A DNA stretch of 64,000 nt, taken from the NCBI RefSeq assembly GCF_001645685.2, contig NZ_CP017080.1:1850001-1914000 (forward strand). Direction: 5' to 3'. Origin of the DNA: Peribacillus muralis (lineage in GTDB: Bacteria > Bacillota > Bacilli > Bacillales > DSM-1321). Within the stretch, counting starts at the first letter, position 1, and each line of letters starts with the position of its first letter. Of the stretch, positions 8,933 through 17,227 are shown piece by piece. Below the pieces are notes generated by a model. That model saw nothing but the letters and a program-made list of their open reading frames with translations. It did no database searches and was not told where the DNA came from. Both the position numbers and the translations under genes were made by a program.

Positions 8933-9137
8933 CTTTCCTAAAAACCCCTGGAAGGTCATTGTGGAGGAACCAGGGGAATGGATGCGTTGGCGATTAGTAA
9001 TGGCTGAAGATTGCAATGTGAGTGTGACGGAAGCATTGGCAATGGATGATATCACGTTATCAATTGCCAATGCAGCACTCGACAAGATGATAAAGATAAA
9101 AAATGACGCGATGAAGACGAAAGGGAAAGGACGGTGA
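8931..9137 (+). CDS. Tail chaperone, downstream frame (frameshift extension or separate gene)
   Basis: The frame one base on from the short chaperone is open through its stop and reads NFPKNPWKVIVEEPGEWMRW, then RLVMAEDCNVSVTEALAMDD to TGA 9135-9137. Reaching it needs a +1 or -2 shift near 8918-8930. Alternatively GTG 8961 (after GGAAGG) or ATG 8982 could start a separate protein. The end lies 4 nt before the tape-measure ATG. No classical -1 heptamer is visible, so the mechanism is open. Confidence 0.6.
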   Translation, partial: NFPKNPWKVIVEEPGEWMRWRLVMAEDCNVSVTEALAMDDITLSIANAALDKMIKIKNDAMKTKGKGR

Positions 9138-9141
9138 AAAG

Positions 9142-11634
9142 ATGTCGGTACGTGAAACCCACATCCTGATTGATGTTATAGCAAATGCAGATCCATTGAA
9201 GGATATGAACAATGCGATCAATGACACAATCAGGCAAACAAAACAAATTGACGCCGATCCTTTCAGAGATTTAAACGATGAAATGCGTAGAGGGACGAAA
9301 TATTCTCATAAGATGCGTGAAAGTTACTACGGTTTAACGGATGAATCCCGGCGAATGTTGCACGAAATGAAATACGGTTGGCAGAAAAACAATAAAGAAT
9401 TCCTAAAACACAAAAATGACTTGATAAAGGCTAAGTATGGATATTTCGAACTTGCGAAAGCAAGCGGTGATTATAAAGGAACCACACAAGATTTAATGCG
9501 GGACGTACAGAGATTAGGAAAAATTCATAAAGATGCAACAGACAATATGATCAACAATAATAAAAGGGTTCTTCAAGGTATGTATCAACAAGCTGGAACC
9601 TTTATGAATATGACAACACAAGCAAAACGGATTAGTGAAAATTACGATAGAATGAACAATCCGTTACTTTTGGTAAATAAAAATTCATTAAGAGCGGCAG
9701 ACGGTTTGAATCGGTTAGCTAACCGAGGAAACGCTGCCGTTTTAGCTTTATCCATGTTAGGACCAAACGCTGGGATTAAGAAGCTTAGAGATATGACCAT
9801 GATGATTAATCAAGGGATGATCCGTATGACGCACGTTGCCATTGGTGCGGCTATATCTACCGGACTTTTAGCTTATGCATTAACCAAACTAGCATTTGGG
9901 GCCAAGCCTTCGGAGGTATTTCAAGAGCAAGCGGCAGCGTTGGCAGAATACCGGGATGCCGTTAAAAGTAGAACAACAGAAATTGCCGAAGCTTGGGGGA
10001 TATTCGAAAACATCCAATTGACGAAGACAAGCGGCGGGCAACTTACCAAGAATTTGCAAGAACAAGTAAATGCAATGACTCAATGGAAGGACAACCTAGG
10101 GAAGATAACACAAGTGGCGGGCAAAGAATTTGCGGATTACTTATCTTCGCTAGGACCTACAGCAGCGGGTGAGGTAGCTGCTATTTCTAAAATGTCCGAA
10201 CCAGAATTGACAAAATACGTTGATTTGTGGCGACAAAAAATGGGCCTATCTAAACAAGTGGCTGTTACAGAACTTGAAGGTTTAAAACTAGAGACGGATA
10301 AGAAAATAAAAGAACTTCAAAGCACATTAAAGCCTTTTGGATTAGCGTGGGAGCAATTAAAACAAACAGCTATTCAAGCCATTCAACCAATGGTTACAGC
10401 TTTCACAATGGTTATGGTCCCCATTATGAATTTCCTTAATGCGGTAGGACAATTAGTGATTAAGTTTAACGAATTGCATCCGGCGGCTGCGTTAGTTATT
10501 CAGGCAATATTGATGTTAATTCCAGTTCTAACCTTGCTGTTATCTCCGTTAGCGGCAGGTATTGGGTTGATTGCAGGATTTAAGGCGGCCCTAGCTTTTG
10601 TAGCACCTTTCATTATGCCGTTAATAACTGGATTGGCAGCAATGAGTTCGACCGTTTGGTTAGTCGCAGCTGCGTTAGTTGCAGCTACCGCCGGTATCAT
10701 TTGGCTATGGAATAACGTTCAATGGTTCCGAGATGGGGTGACAGCAGCTTGGGAGTGGATTAAAACCAATACAATAGCAGCTTGGGCTATCATTTCCGCG
10801 TCTTTGCAACAGGCAATTTCAGCAATCTCTATATTTGTCTCTGCAAAACTAGCAGAGATTAAGGCGTTTTGGTCGGCGCATGGTACCGAAATTATGGCTG
10901 TAGTCAATGTATACATGAACATGGTGAGAGGTTATATTTCCGTTGGGATGGCCTTAATTAAAACGGTTTTCTCTGTTGGGTGGACGTTGATCACAAGTGT
11001 TATCCGTGTTGCCTGGGAACTTATTAAGTTAGTAATAAATAATTCAATTGCTGTTATTACCGGGCTTTTATCTGCAGCGATGGCAATTATCCAAGGTGAT
11101 TGGGAAGGTGCATGGACAGCAATTAAGGGAACAGCAGAATCTATATGGCATAACATTGAAGCCTTTTTTGCCGCAATCGATTTAACATCCATCGGTAAAA
11201 ATATTATTCAAGGTCTAATTAATGGTATTAGTTCAATGGCTGGAGCAGCATTGAGCGCCGCCAAAGGGGTAGCCGAAAGTATCAAGGGAGCTGTAACGGG
11301 AGCCTTAAATATCCATTCTCCTTCAAGAGTTATGTTTGAATACGGTGGATTCGTTACAGAAGGTTTAGGTCTTGGTATTGAAGACGGAAATGATTACGTT
11401 AAGAAAATGGCGTTAGAAATGACTGGAGGAGTAATTCCTAACGAAAATTATTCACCGGGAACGGCGTCAGGTAGCACTGTAAGCAATTCCAGGAGTTCTG
11501 TAACTCTAAGCCCTACCATTTACATTTCAGGAACTGGTGAAGACGGTAAGGGCATTAAAGATCAAGTGAAAGAGGTATTTGAAGAAATGTTCGACCACCT
11601 CAACTTTCTTTATGAACCAGAGGGGGAATATTGA
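9142..11634 (+). CDS. Tail tape measure protein
   Basis: 830 residues. Long helical N-terminal half, a first hydrophobic segment at about 230-250 (AIGAAISTGLLAYALTKLAF), several more between about 420 and 620, and the typical C-terminal block INGISSMAGAALSAAK followed by LNIHSPSRVMFEYGG. It sets tail length and forms the DNA channel. At about 2.5 kb it predicts a tail of roughly 120 nm by the usual 1.5 A per residue rule (inference). Confidence 0.93.
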   Translation: MSVRETHILIDVIANADPLKDMNNAINDTIRQTKQIDADPFRDLNDEMRRGTKYSHKMRESYYGLTDESRRMLHEMKYGWQKNNKEFLKHKNDLIKAKYGYFELAKASGDYKGTTQDLMRDVQRLGKIHKDATDNMINNNKRVLQGMYQQAGTFMNMTTQAKRISENYDRMNNPLLLVNKNSLRAADGLNRLANRGNAAVLALSMLGPNAGIKKLRDMTMMINQGMIRMTHVAIGAAISTGLLAYALTKLAFGAKPSEVFQEQAAALAEYRDAVKSRTTEIAEAWGIFENIQLTKTSGGQLTKNLQEQVNAMTQWKDNLGKITQVAGKEFADYLSSLGPTAAGEVAAISKMSEPELTKYVDLWRQKMGLSKQVAVTELEGLKLETDKKIKELQSTLKPFGLAWEQLKQTAIQAIQPMVTAFTMVMVPIMNFLNAVGQLVIKFNELHPAAALVIQAILMLIPVLTLLLSPLAAGIGLIAGFKAALAFVAPFIMPLITGLAAMSSTVWLVAAALVAATAGIIWLWNNVQWFRDGVTAAWEWIKTNTIAAWAIISASLQQAISAISIFVSAKLAEIKAFWSAHGTEIMAVVNVYMNMVRGYISVGMALIKTVFSVGWTLITSVIRVAWELIKLVINNSIAVITGLLSAAMAIIQGDWEGAWTAIKGTAESIWHNIEAFFAAIDLTSIGKNIIQGLINGISSMAGAALSAAKGVAESIKGAVTGALNIHSPSRVMFEYGGFVTEGLGLGIEDGNDYVKKMALEMTGGVIPNENYSPGTASGSTVSNSRSSVTLSPTIYISGTGEDGKGIKDQVKEVFEEMFDHLNFLYEPEGEY

Positions 11635-12188
11635 TGGCTAAGCTTGATAATGTTTCCTTGTTTATAGAAACTGAAAATGAAAATTACAAGGTAGATGTTA
11701 CAGAATATGCCGTTGAGAAAGGGGAGCCGTTTACTGATCATGTTTCTAAACGGTCCCCAGAGTTTACTATAAGCGGATATATTCTTTCTTCTGACTATGA
11801 AACAAGTAAGAAGAAATTAATTTCCATAATGGAAAGCGGGAAAATCATAAAATATGTTGGGAAATTGAGTGCATCGAATGTAGTCATCACAAACATTAGT
11901 GGCAAGCGGACTTCCAATGTTCAAAATGGAATGGGAATCGATATTTCACTAAGGCGAATTCGAATCTCCACAACCTCTTGGAAAAAGAAGCCCACAAATA
12001 ATAGCGGCAAGAAAAAGCCGGTAAGTAAGAAAAAGCCAGCTAACAAAAACAAATACCATGTAACAAGAAAAGGAGATACGTATTGGGGATTAAGTAGAAA
12101 ATACGGATCATCCATCCCACAACTTAGAAAATGGAATAAGTACCCTGACCGCCGAATCCCCATTGGGGTGAAATTAAGAGTGAAGTAG
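11634..12188 (+). CDS. LysM-domain baseplate/hub protein (XkdP-like)
   Basis: 184 residues from ATG 11634; the ATG overlaps the tape-measure stop. N-terminal about 110 residues are beta-rich (VSLFIETENENYKVDVTEYA, FTDHVSKRSPEF). A Lys-rich linker follows, then a C-terminal LysM domain (YHVTRKGDTYWGLSRKYG to KLRVK) that binds peptidoglycan. In PBSX-type phages this protein links the tail hub to the cell wall. Confidence 0.85.
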   Translation: MAKLDNVSLFIETENENYKVDVTEYAVEKGEPFTDHVSKRSPEFTISGYILSSDYETSKKKLISIMESGKIIKYVGKLSASNVVITNISGKRTSNVQNGMGIDISLRRIRISTTSWKKKPTNNSGKKKPVSKKKPANKNKYHVTRKGDTYWGLSRKYGSSIPQLRKWNKYPDRRIPIGVKLRVK

Positions 12189-12196
12189 GTGAATAG

Positions 12197-12544
12197 ATGG
12201 ATTATATTCCTATTGATAAAGAAAACCTTCCAGAAATGTTTGACATAGATTTAGCGGATGAGACGTTCAAGCTCAAATTTGCTTATAACGAAACCGGAGA
12301 CTTTTTCACCGTAGATCTATTCCGCCCTACAGGAGAAGAAGAGGACGAAGAAATGATTATAGGTGAAAAAATGGTCCTGAATAAGCCTTTGTGGAGTGAT
12401 ATCACAGACTTATCTTTGCCTGCCCCTCAGTTAGTACCCATGGATTTATCAGGCATAGAAACACGCCTTACCTGGGACAATTTTGAGAAAACCGTATTTT
12501 TATATATTAATGATCAGGCAGATGATGAAGATGACCCTCTATAA
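12197..12544 (+). CDS. Baseplate plug protein
   Basis: 115 residues, very acidic. Begins MDYIPIDKENLPEMFDIDLADETF and ends in a D/E run; the beta pattern and position between LysM protein and hub match the baseplate plug family. SD AGTAGGTGAATAG is present. The acidic C-terminus overlaps the next gene. Confidence 0.65.
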   Translation: MDYIPIDKENLPEMFDIDLADETFKLKFAYNETGDFFTVDLFRPTGEEEDEEMIIGEKMVLNKPLWSDITDLSLPAPQLVPMDLSGIETRLTWDNFEKTVFLYINDQADDEDDPL

Positions 12545-13352
12545 CTTTAAGCGCGTGATGAAAGTTAGCATCGGAAGAGCTACTTTCACGAATGAAGATC
12601 TCCATATCCGATTCGAAATTATTTTCGATGACGATATGAAACCGAATAAAAACAAAGTACAGTTGTTCAACTTATCCAAAAGTACCATCTCAACATTCAA
12701 GCAAGGCGATACATTAACTGTACAGGCTGGATATTCCAATGATGTGGGAGTATTGAGTGAGGGCAAAGTATACAGCATCAAAACAAGCTTCGATGGAGTA
12801 GACAAGATAACCACCATCTATTCCTCAGAGGGTGATGATTACACCAAAAAGAAGATAGACAGTAAGACAGCAGACAAAGGGAAAAAGGACTCCATAACCT
12901 TTAAGAAGAACAGCAAAGGCTCAACCATGATCAGAAGGATGCTGGATTTATTAGATATCAAATTAGGCGCCCCCATGAAGCTTAAGAACGATAAAGTTTA
13001 CAAGAAGGGCTATACCATATCTAAACTGATTTACAACGACTTAGAGGATATTGTGAGGGATTGCGGCAGCATCATTTACCATCGCCGTGGAAAATTGGTC
13101 ATTAGGCCATTGAAAGAAGGTACTGACGAGCGCTTTGTGTTAGAAGAAGCAAGCGGATTAATTGGAAGCCCATCAGTCTTTACAGAAAATAATAAAACCG
13201 GGTATTCGGTTAAATGTTTAATGCAACACAGAATTACCACATGCAGCATCATCGAGCTTAAATCCAAAACAGCTAATGGGAAGTATCGAGCTTTCAAAGG
13301 AAAACATGTAGCGGATAAAAATGACTTCTATACGGAGTTTTCATGTGAATAA
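12531..13352 (+). CDS. Baseplate hub protein (gp27/gp44-like)
   Basis: About 273 residues; ATG 12531 is chosen but 12522 and 12525 are also possible. Contains DDDMKPNKNKVQLFNLSKST and TVQAGYSND, the opening strands of phage hub domains, a basic linker, and a domain with DCGSIIYHRRGKLVIRPL. The hub holds the spike at the tail tip. Overlap with the upstream gene indicates coupling. Confidence 0.7.
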   Translation: MTLYNFKRVMKVSIGRATFTNEDLHIRFEIIFDDDMKPNKNKVQLFNLSKSTISTFKQGDTLTVQAGYSNDVGVLSEGKVYSIKTSFDGVDKITTIYSSEGDDYTKKKIDSKTADKGKKDSITFKKNSKGSTMIRRMLDLLDIKLGAPMKLKNDKVYKKGYTISKLIYNDLEDIVRDCGSIIYHRRGKLVIRPLKEGTDERFVLEEASGLIGSPSVFTENNKTGYSVKCLMQHRITTCSIIELKSKTANGKYRAFKGKHVADKNDFYTEFSCE

Positions 13353-13364
13353 GTGGGTGAATAT

Positions 13365-13715
13365 ATGAGCTCAGAATCTCTTTTTATAGAAAACTTAATC
13401 AAAAATATCATGCTTCAAATTCACACGAATTTACCTGCACGTGTAATTTCTTATGATGGTAGCACCAAGCCACCCGAAGCAGATATCGAAATATTATTTA
13501 TGTCCAAAAGTAAAAGCGGTGAATTAAGCAAATATCCATTAGTTCAGTCGGTACCTTGTTTGCGTCATGTGGGGCCTTTAATTAAAGGAGATGTGATCCA
13601 GGTAGCGGTAGCAGAAAGGGCAATGGATGAATTGCAAAATGTTCCCTTTGATCCTGGCATGCGGCGGATGTTTAACCTAAATGACGCAGTTGTGATTGGG
13701 GTGTTTGATTTATGA
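13365..13715 (+). CDS. Baseplate spike protein, gp138-like OB-fold
   Basis: 116 residues from ATG 13365 after GTGGGTGA. Sequence LPARVISYDGSTKPPEADIE, then PCLRHVGPLIKGDVIQVAVAE, fits the N-terminal OB domain of gp138-type puncturing spikes. It lacks the long trimeric helix of larger spikes, so it is a short form. Ends in a 4-bp overlap with the next gene. Confidence 0.7.
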   Translation: MSSESLFIENLIKNIMLQIHTNLPARVISYDGSTKPPEADIEILFMSKSKSGELSKYPLVQSVPCLRHVGPLIKGDVIQVAVAERAMDELQNVPFDPGMRRMFNLNDAVVIGVFDL

Positions 13716-14068
13716 AGTCATTCAAATTAGATGAAAAAGGAGATCTGATTTTACAAAATGGATCATTCATCATGATAGAAGGGGATGAAGAACTTGCACA
13801 ACAAGCCCGCATCTCCATAAAAACAGAAAAAGGCGAATGGTTTTTAGATCCGGAAGAAGGGATGGATCGGGGCCCTCTTTTTTCAAAGTTTTTTAATGAA
13901 GCTGAAGCGAAAGATAATATTTTGGAATCTACGATGGGTACCAGTGAACCATTAAATTTTGAAAGTATTATTTTTAATCGGGATACAAGAAATAGAAAAT
14001 TGACGGTTGATATCATTATGCGAAAGGAAGATGATGAAACGTTAGCGCTGGAAGGAGTTGAGTTTTAA
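13712..14068 (+). CDS. Baseplate wedge protein, gp25/DUF2634-like
   Basis: 118 residues. Has DLILQNGSFIMIEGDEELAQ and EWFLDPEEGMDRGPLF, characteristic of the XkdS/DUF2634 class (T4 gp25-like lysozyme fold without catalysis). It nucleates sheath assembly on the baseplate. Overlaps neighbours on both sides by 1-4 bp. Confidence 0.85.
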   Translation: MKSFKLDEKGDLILQNGSFIMIEGDEELAQQARISIKTEKGEWFLDPEEGMDRGPLFSKFFNEAEAKDNILESTMGTSEPLNFESIIFNRDTRNRKLTVDIIMRKEDDETLALEGVEF

Positions 14069-15252
14069 TGGCATGGGGCCTTTCCGAAAAAGGATTTAAT
14101 CGTCCAAACCAAGCGGATTTAAAAGAGGAAATTGATCAAAGGCAAAAAGAATTGTTTGGCGAGGATGTAAACTTGTCTTACAAAAGCCCAAATGGTATTA
14201 TCAGTGGTCTTTTATCTTGGGTGCTGGCAAAAGTGTGGGAACTTGGGGAGGCGATTTATCATAGCGGACATCCTTCCGAAGCGACGGATAAGAACCTGGA
14301 TTATTTAACGAGCTACTTTTTAACTTCTCGGAATCCTGAACTTTCTGCAGAAGGTCAGGTAGACATAGTTGGAACACCAAATTTTGTTGTGGTTGCTGGA
14401 ACAAGATACGAAAAAGAATCAGGTATTGAATATGCCGTTAAAGAAAATGTGACATTAAGTTCAATCGGAACCGGCACAGCAGAGGTTGTAAGTCTTACAC
14501 CAGGGATAATTGGAAACGCATTACCTGGAGAAATTACCATTCAAAGCGAACCAAGTTCAAGTGTGGAATCGGTAACGAATTCGCAAGCCATTACAGGCGG
14601 ACGAGAAAAAGAAACGGATGTTGAGTTAAGAAAAAGATTGTTAGATACGAACGGGATTAAAGGATACGCAACGCCTAACAGTATTGTTTCGGCCGTTCAG
14701 AACGTTTTAGGTGTTCGCGCTGCAAACGTTCATAATAACAACACAAATGCCACAGTTAACGGAACACCTCCTAACAGTTATCAAGTCTATGTATTAGGTG
14801 GAAATGGACAAGAAATTGCAGAAGCTATATTCGATAAGGGGCCAGCCGGTATTGAGCCTTATGGAACCTCATCTTTTCAAGTTAAGGATATAAGCGGCAT
14901 TCCCCATAAAGTTTCCTATACACCCGCCAATACGGTTAACATATTTGCTAGCGTAGACTTGACAACTGATAATACTTTCCAAAGTACAAGTATTACAGAG
15001 GTTAAAGATACCATCGTTCGATTCGTTGGTGGGACGGCAAGTGACGGATCTATTTATACTGGGTTGAACATGGGGGATAAGGTTATTGTCCAACAACTAA
15101 ACTTCGAAGTGATGCAAATTCAAGGGGTTAAAGATGTTGGAATAAAGATTGGTAAAACGGCTGGATCCTTAGCAACAAGTAATATCAATATTGCTACAAA
15201 TGAAGTGGCTCAAACAAATGCAGCTAATATCTCGGTTGCGGTGACCATATGA
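14068..15252 (+). CDS. Baseplate J-like protein (XkdT/gp47 family)
   Basis: 394 residues. Includes KSPNGIISGLLSWVLAKVWE near residue 40, TGGREKETDVELRKRLL at about 178 and TPNSIVSAVQNVLGV, all standard Baseplate_J motifs. It forms the wedge around the hub. Starts on the last base of the previous stop codon. Confidence 0.92.
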   Translation: MAWGLSEKGFNRPNQADLKEEIDQRQKELFGEDVNLSYKSPNGIISGLLSWVLAKVWELGEAIYHSGHPSEATDKNLDYLTSYFLTSRNPELSAEGQVDIVGTPNFVVVAGTRYEKESGIEYAVKENVTLSSIGTGTAEVVSLTPGIIGNALPGEITIQSEPSSSVESVTNSQAITGGREKETDVELRKRLLDTNGIKGYATPNSIVSAVQNVLGVRAANVHNNNTNATVNGTPPNSYQVYVLGGNGQEIAEAIFDKGPAGIEPYGTSSFQVKDISGIPHKVSYTPANTVNIFASVDLTTDNTFQSTSITEVKDTIVRFVGGTASDGSIYTGLNMGDKVIVQQLNFEVMQIQGVKDVGIKIGKTAGSLATSNINIATNEVAQTNAANISVAVTI

Positions 15253-15890
15253 TTTCATTCATTGATACTTTTCGGAAATTAACGGATGTCTTTACCAAGA
15301 ACCCTGATTCGTTGATTGGGAAATTTATATTGCTGATTACCGAGAAAACAAATGAGGTACGCTTAACTTTTGAAAAAATTGAATCTTGGCGTGATATTCA
15401 GCAAGCTAAAGGGACAACGCTTGATTTAATCGGTAAAGGCTGGGGGCAGGAGCGCGGAAACGTAAGTGACGAAGTGCTAAGGCTGCTCATAATGGCAAGA
15501 ATCGCCCGTAATAACAGCAACGGAACATTTAATAACATGATAGAGGTATTAGCAAGAACGTTGAATACGAACCCCTCTACAATCAAAATGAGGGCTTTGT
15601 ATGAGGTTGCGGAAGGAAAAAAGGCTGCAGCACTTAGGATAGAAGGTTTGCCAATCAAGGCATTAAATGATGCGGGCCTATCCACCCAACAATTTGCTTT
15701 TTTGGTGCAAAGGGTCGCACCAGCTGGTGTTAAAGTAGAAAGCATTAGTTTACAAGGGACGTTCAGAATGTCCCGCATTAAAAATCAAGTAGAGACGAGC
15801 GCTCAAGGTTTTGCACCTGTAGACCAAAGCAGAGGTGGCACACTAAGCGCTATTTACGAGCCTTCTGAGGAAAATGACTTACCAATTTAA
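15249..15890 (+). CDS. Baseplate protein, P2 gpI-like
   Basis: 213 residues. Carries the block AKGTTLDLIGKGWGQERG and DEVLRLLIMARIARNNSNGT, the conserved core of the tail/baseplate family that follows Baseplate_J. Overlaps it by 4 bp (ATGA). Attaches fibres to the baseplate. Confidence 0.8.
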   Translation: MISFIDTFRKLTDVFTKNPDSLIGKFILLITEKTNEVRLTFEKIESWRDIQQAKGTTLDLIGKGWGQERGNVSDEVLRLLIMARIARNNSNGTFNNMIEVLARTLNTNPSTIKMRALYEVAEGKKAAALRIEGLPIKALNDAGLSTQQFAFLVQRVAPAGVKVESISLQGTFRMSRIKNQVETSAQGFAPVDQSRGGTLSAIYEPSEENDLPI

Positions 15891-15902
15891 GGAGGTATCT
15901 GA

Positions 15903-16679
15903 ATGCCGTTTAATCAAGTATTACTTCCGGTATGGACCGCCGTTGGTTCAGCGCCACCGGAATCAAAGAAAAATATTGGATATCTTCCTGATGAGCACCC
16001 ACCTGCGGACTGGTGGAATTGGCAAATGAATTTAACGTACCGCGCTTTGAAGGACTTACAAGATAACGCTGCGGACAAAACGCCCGTTACTACAACAACA
16101 AATGGTTTAATGAGTAAGGAAGATAAGATTAAGTTAAATGGAGTTTCGACAGGGGCGAATAATTATGTTCATCCTTCTACACATCCAGCAACTATGATTA
16201 TTCAGGATATGAATAACAGGATGTTGACCGATGTTCAGATTCAGTATTTAAGCGAAAAAGCGGATACGACAACAGCAACGACAGCCAAAAACGGTTTAAT
16301 GAGTAAAGAAGACAAAAAGTACTTAGAGGATTTAAAGAGTACACCATGGATCAATTTGACATTACAAAATGGGGTTAAGTCATACCAATCGAACCGAACA
16401 CCACAATACAAAAAGATTGGGAACATTGTATATTTACGTGGCGCAGTCACAAATGTATTAGCGAATGGTACGATAATGGCAACTTTACCAATTGGATATA
16501 GACCTCTTGATATGACGCATAACTACGCACAAAACGGGAGTAATATATCTGGGCGATCAACAAATACAAGGATTTCCGTTACGACTGTTGGTGAAATTAT
16601 TATGGATGGAGCGTCCGAGCTTTCCCAATACGAAGATGGTAAGTGGTTCCCTATTAACACAAGCTTTCCGGTTGATTAA
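15903..16679 (+). CDS. Tail fibre protein
   Basis: 258 residues, ATG after TAAGGAGGTATCTGA. N-terminal PPADWWNWQMNLTYRALKDL is a common baseplate-attachment segment. Two copies of an NGLMSKEDK repeat (about residues 71 and 132) fit a trimeric fibre shaft, and the beta-rich C-terminus (KKIGNIVYLRGAVTNV) resembles the tip of Bacillus fibres. Likely host receptor binding. Confidence 0.75.
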   Translation: MPFNQVLLPVWTAVGSAPPESKKNIGYLPDEHPPADWWNWQMNLTYRALKDLQDNAADKTPVTTTTNGLMSKEDKIKLNGVSTGANNYVHPSTHPATMIIQDMNNRMLTDVQIQYLSEKADTTTATTAKNGLMSKEDKKYLEDLKSTPWINLTLQNGVKSYQSNRTPQYKKIGNIVYLRGAVTNVLANGTIMATLPIGYRPLDMTHNYAQNGSNISGRSTNTRISVTTVGEIIMDGASELSQYEDGKWFPINTSFPVD

Positions 16680-16698
16680 ATAGAAAAGGAGGATGGAA

Positions 16699-17052
16699 AT
16701 GAAGTTAGCCTATAAGTATGATAAGAACACTTTGCAATATGTACCAGGCGGAGACATTCTATTGAATGACAATGACCCAATACCTAAATGGTACACAGAC
16801 AACCCGCCAGTGACAACAGGTGGCCAGGGAATGTATAAACCCAAGTTCGTCAACGGGCTTTGGGAAGAAGCATCAGAAAACACAATCCCCATTCCTCCAG
16901 TCTTGCCGAAAACTGAAATGGAGATTTTGCAAGAAGATAACTTGGCATTGAAGATGGCAATTGCTGAAATGGCTGAAAAAATAGAAAGTGAGAAAATTGA
17001 AATGATGCTTGCGGTTGCTGAGTTAGCAGAATTAATCAAAGGCGGTGCTTGA
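16699..17052 (+). CDS. Tail fibre-associated protein with C-terminal coiled coil (XkdW position)
   Basis: 117 residues from ATG 16699, spaced correctly from AAGGAGG at 16686-16692; an ATG at 16693 is too close. N-terminal YKPKFVNGLWEEASE resembles small domains found with fibres; the last 50 residues form a heptad-like helix (MEILQEDNLALKMAIAEMAE). No known function. Next gene is XkdX-like. Confidence 0.7.
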   Translation: MKLAYKYDKNTLQYVPGGDILLNDNDPIPKWYTDNPPVTTGGQGMYKPKFVNGLWEEASENTIPIPPVLPKTEMEILQEDNLALKMAIAEMAEKIESEKIEMMLAVAELAELIKGGA

Positions 17053-17054
17053 TT

Positions 17055-17162
17055 GTGGCAAAAATTTATTATGATTTAATCAAACTAAAATTAAGGAAAA
17101 TAGAAAACGTCCCTTTAGCTTGGAAGCAGGCCACACAAGATATGTTGGACGCTGATAAATAG
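17055..17162 (+). CDS. XkdX-like small phage protein
   Basis: 35 residues: MAKIYYDLIKLKLRKIENVP, then a short helix. GTG 17055 is preferred (AGGCGG 10 nt upstream); TTG 17049 in the same frame is possible. XkdX-type proteins of about 40-50 residues always sit after the XkdW-type gene in PBSX-like tails. Role unknown. Confidence 0.65.
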   Translation: MAKIYYDLIKLKLRKIENVPLAWKQATQDMLDADK

Positions 17163-17227
17163 GCGAGGTTTTCAAGTCATCCTGTTATGGAGGCTTTTTT
17201 ATTTTGTCTAAAAAAAGGAGTGAAAAC

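Noticed and set aside
11921..12163. 80-codon minus-strand open frame opposite the LysM gene
   Set aside because: Low-complexity antisense of the Lys-rich linker; no SD and fully inside a clear gene.
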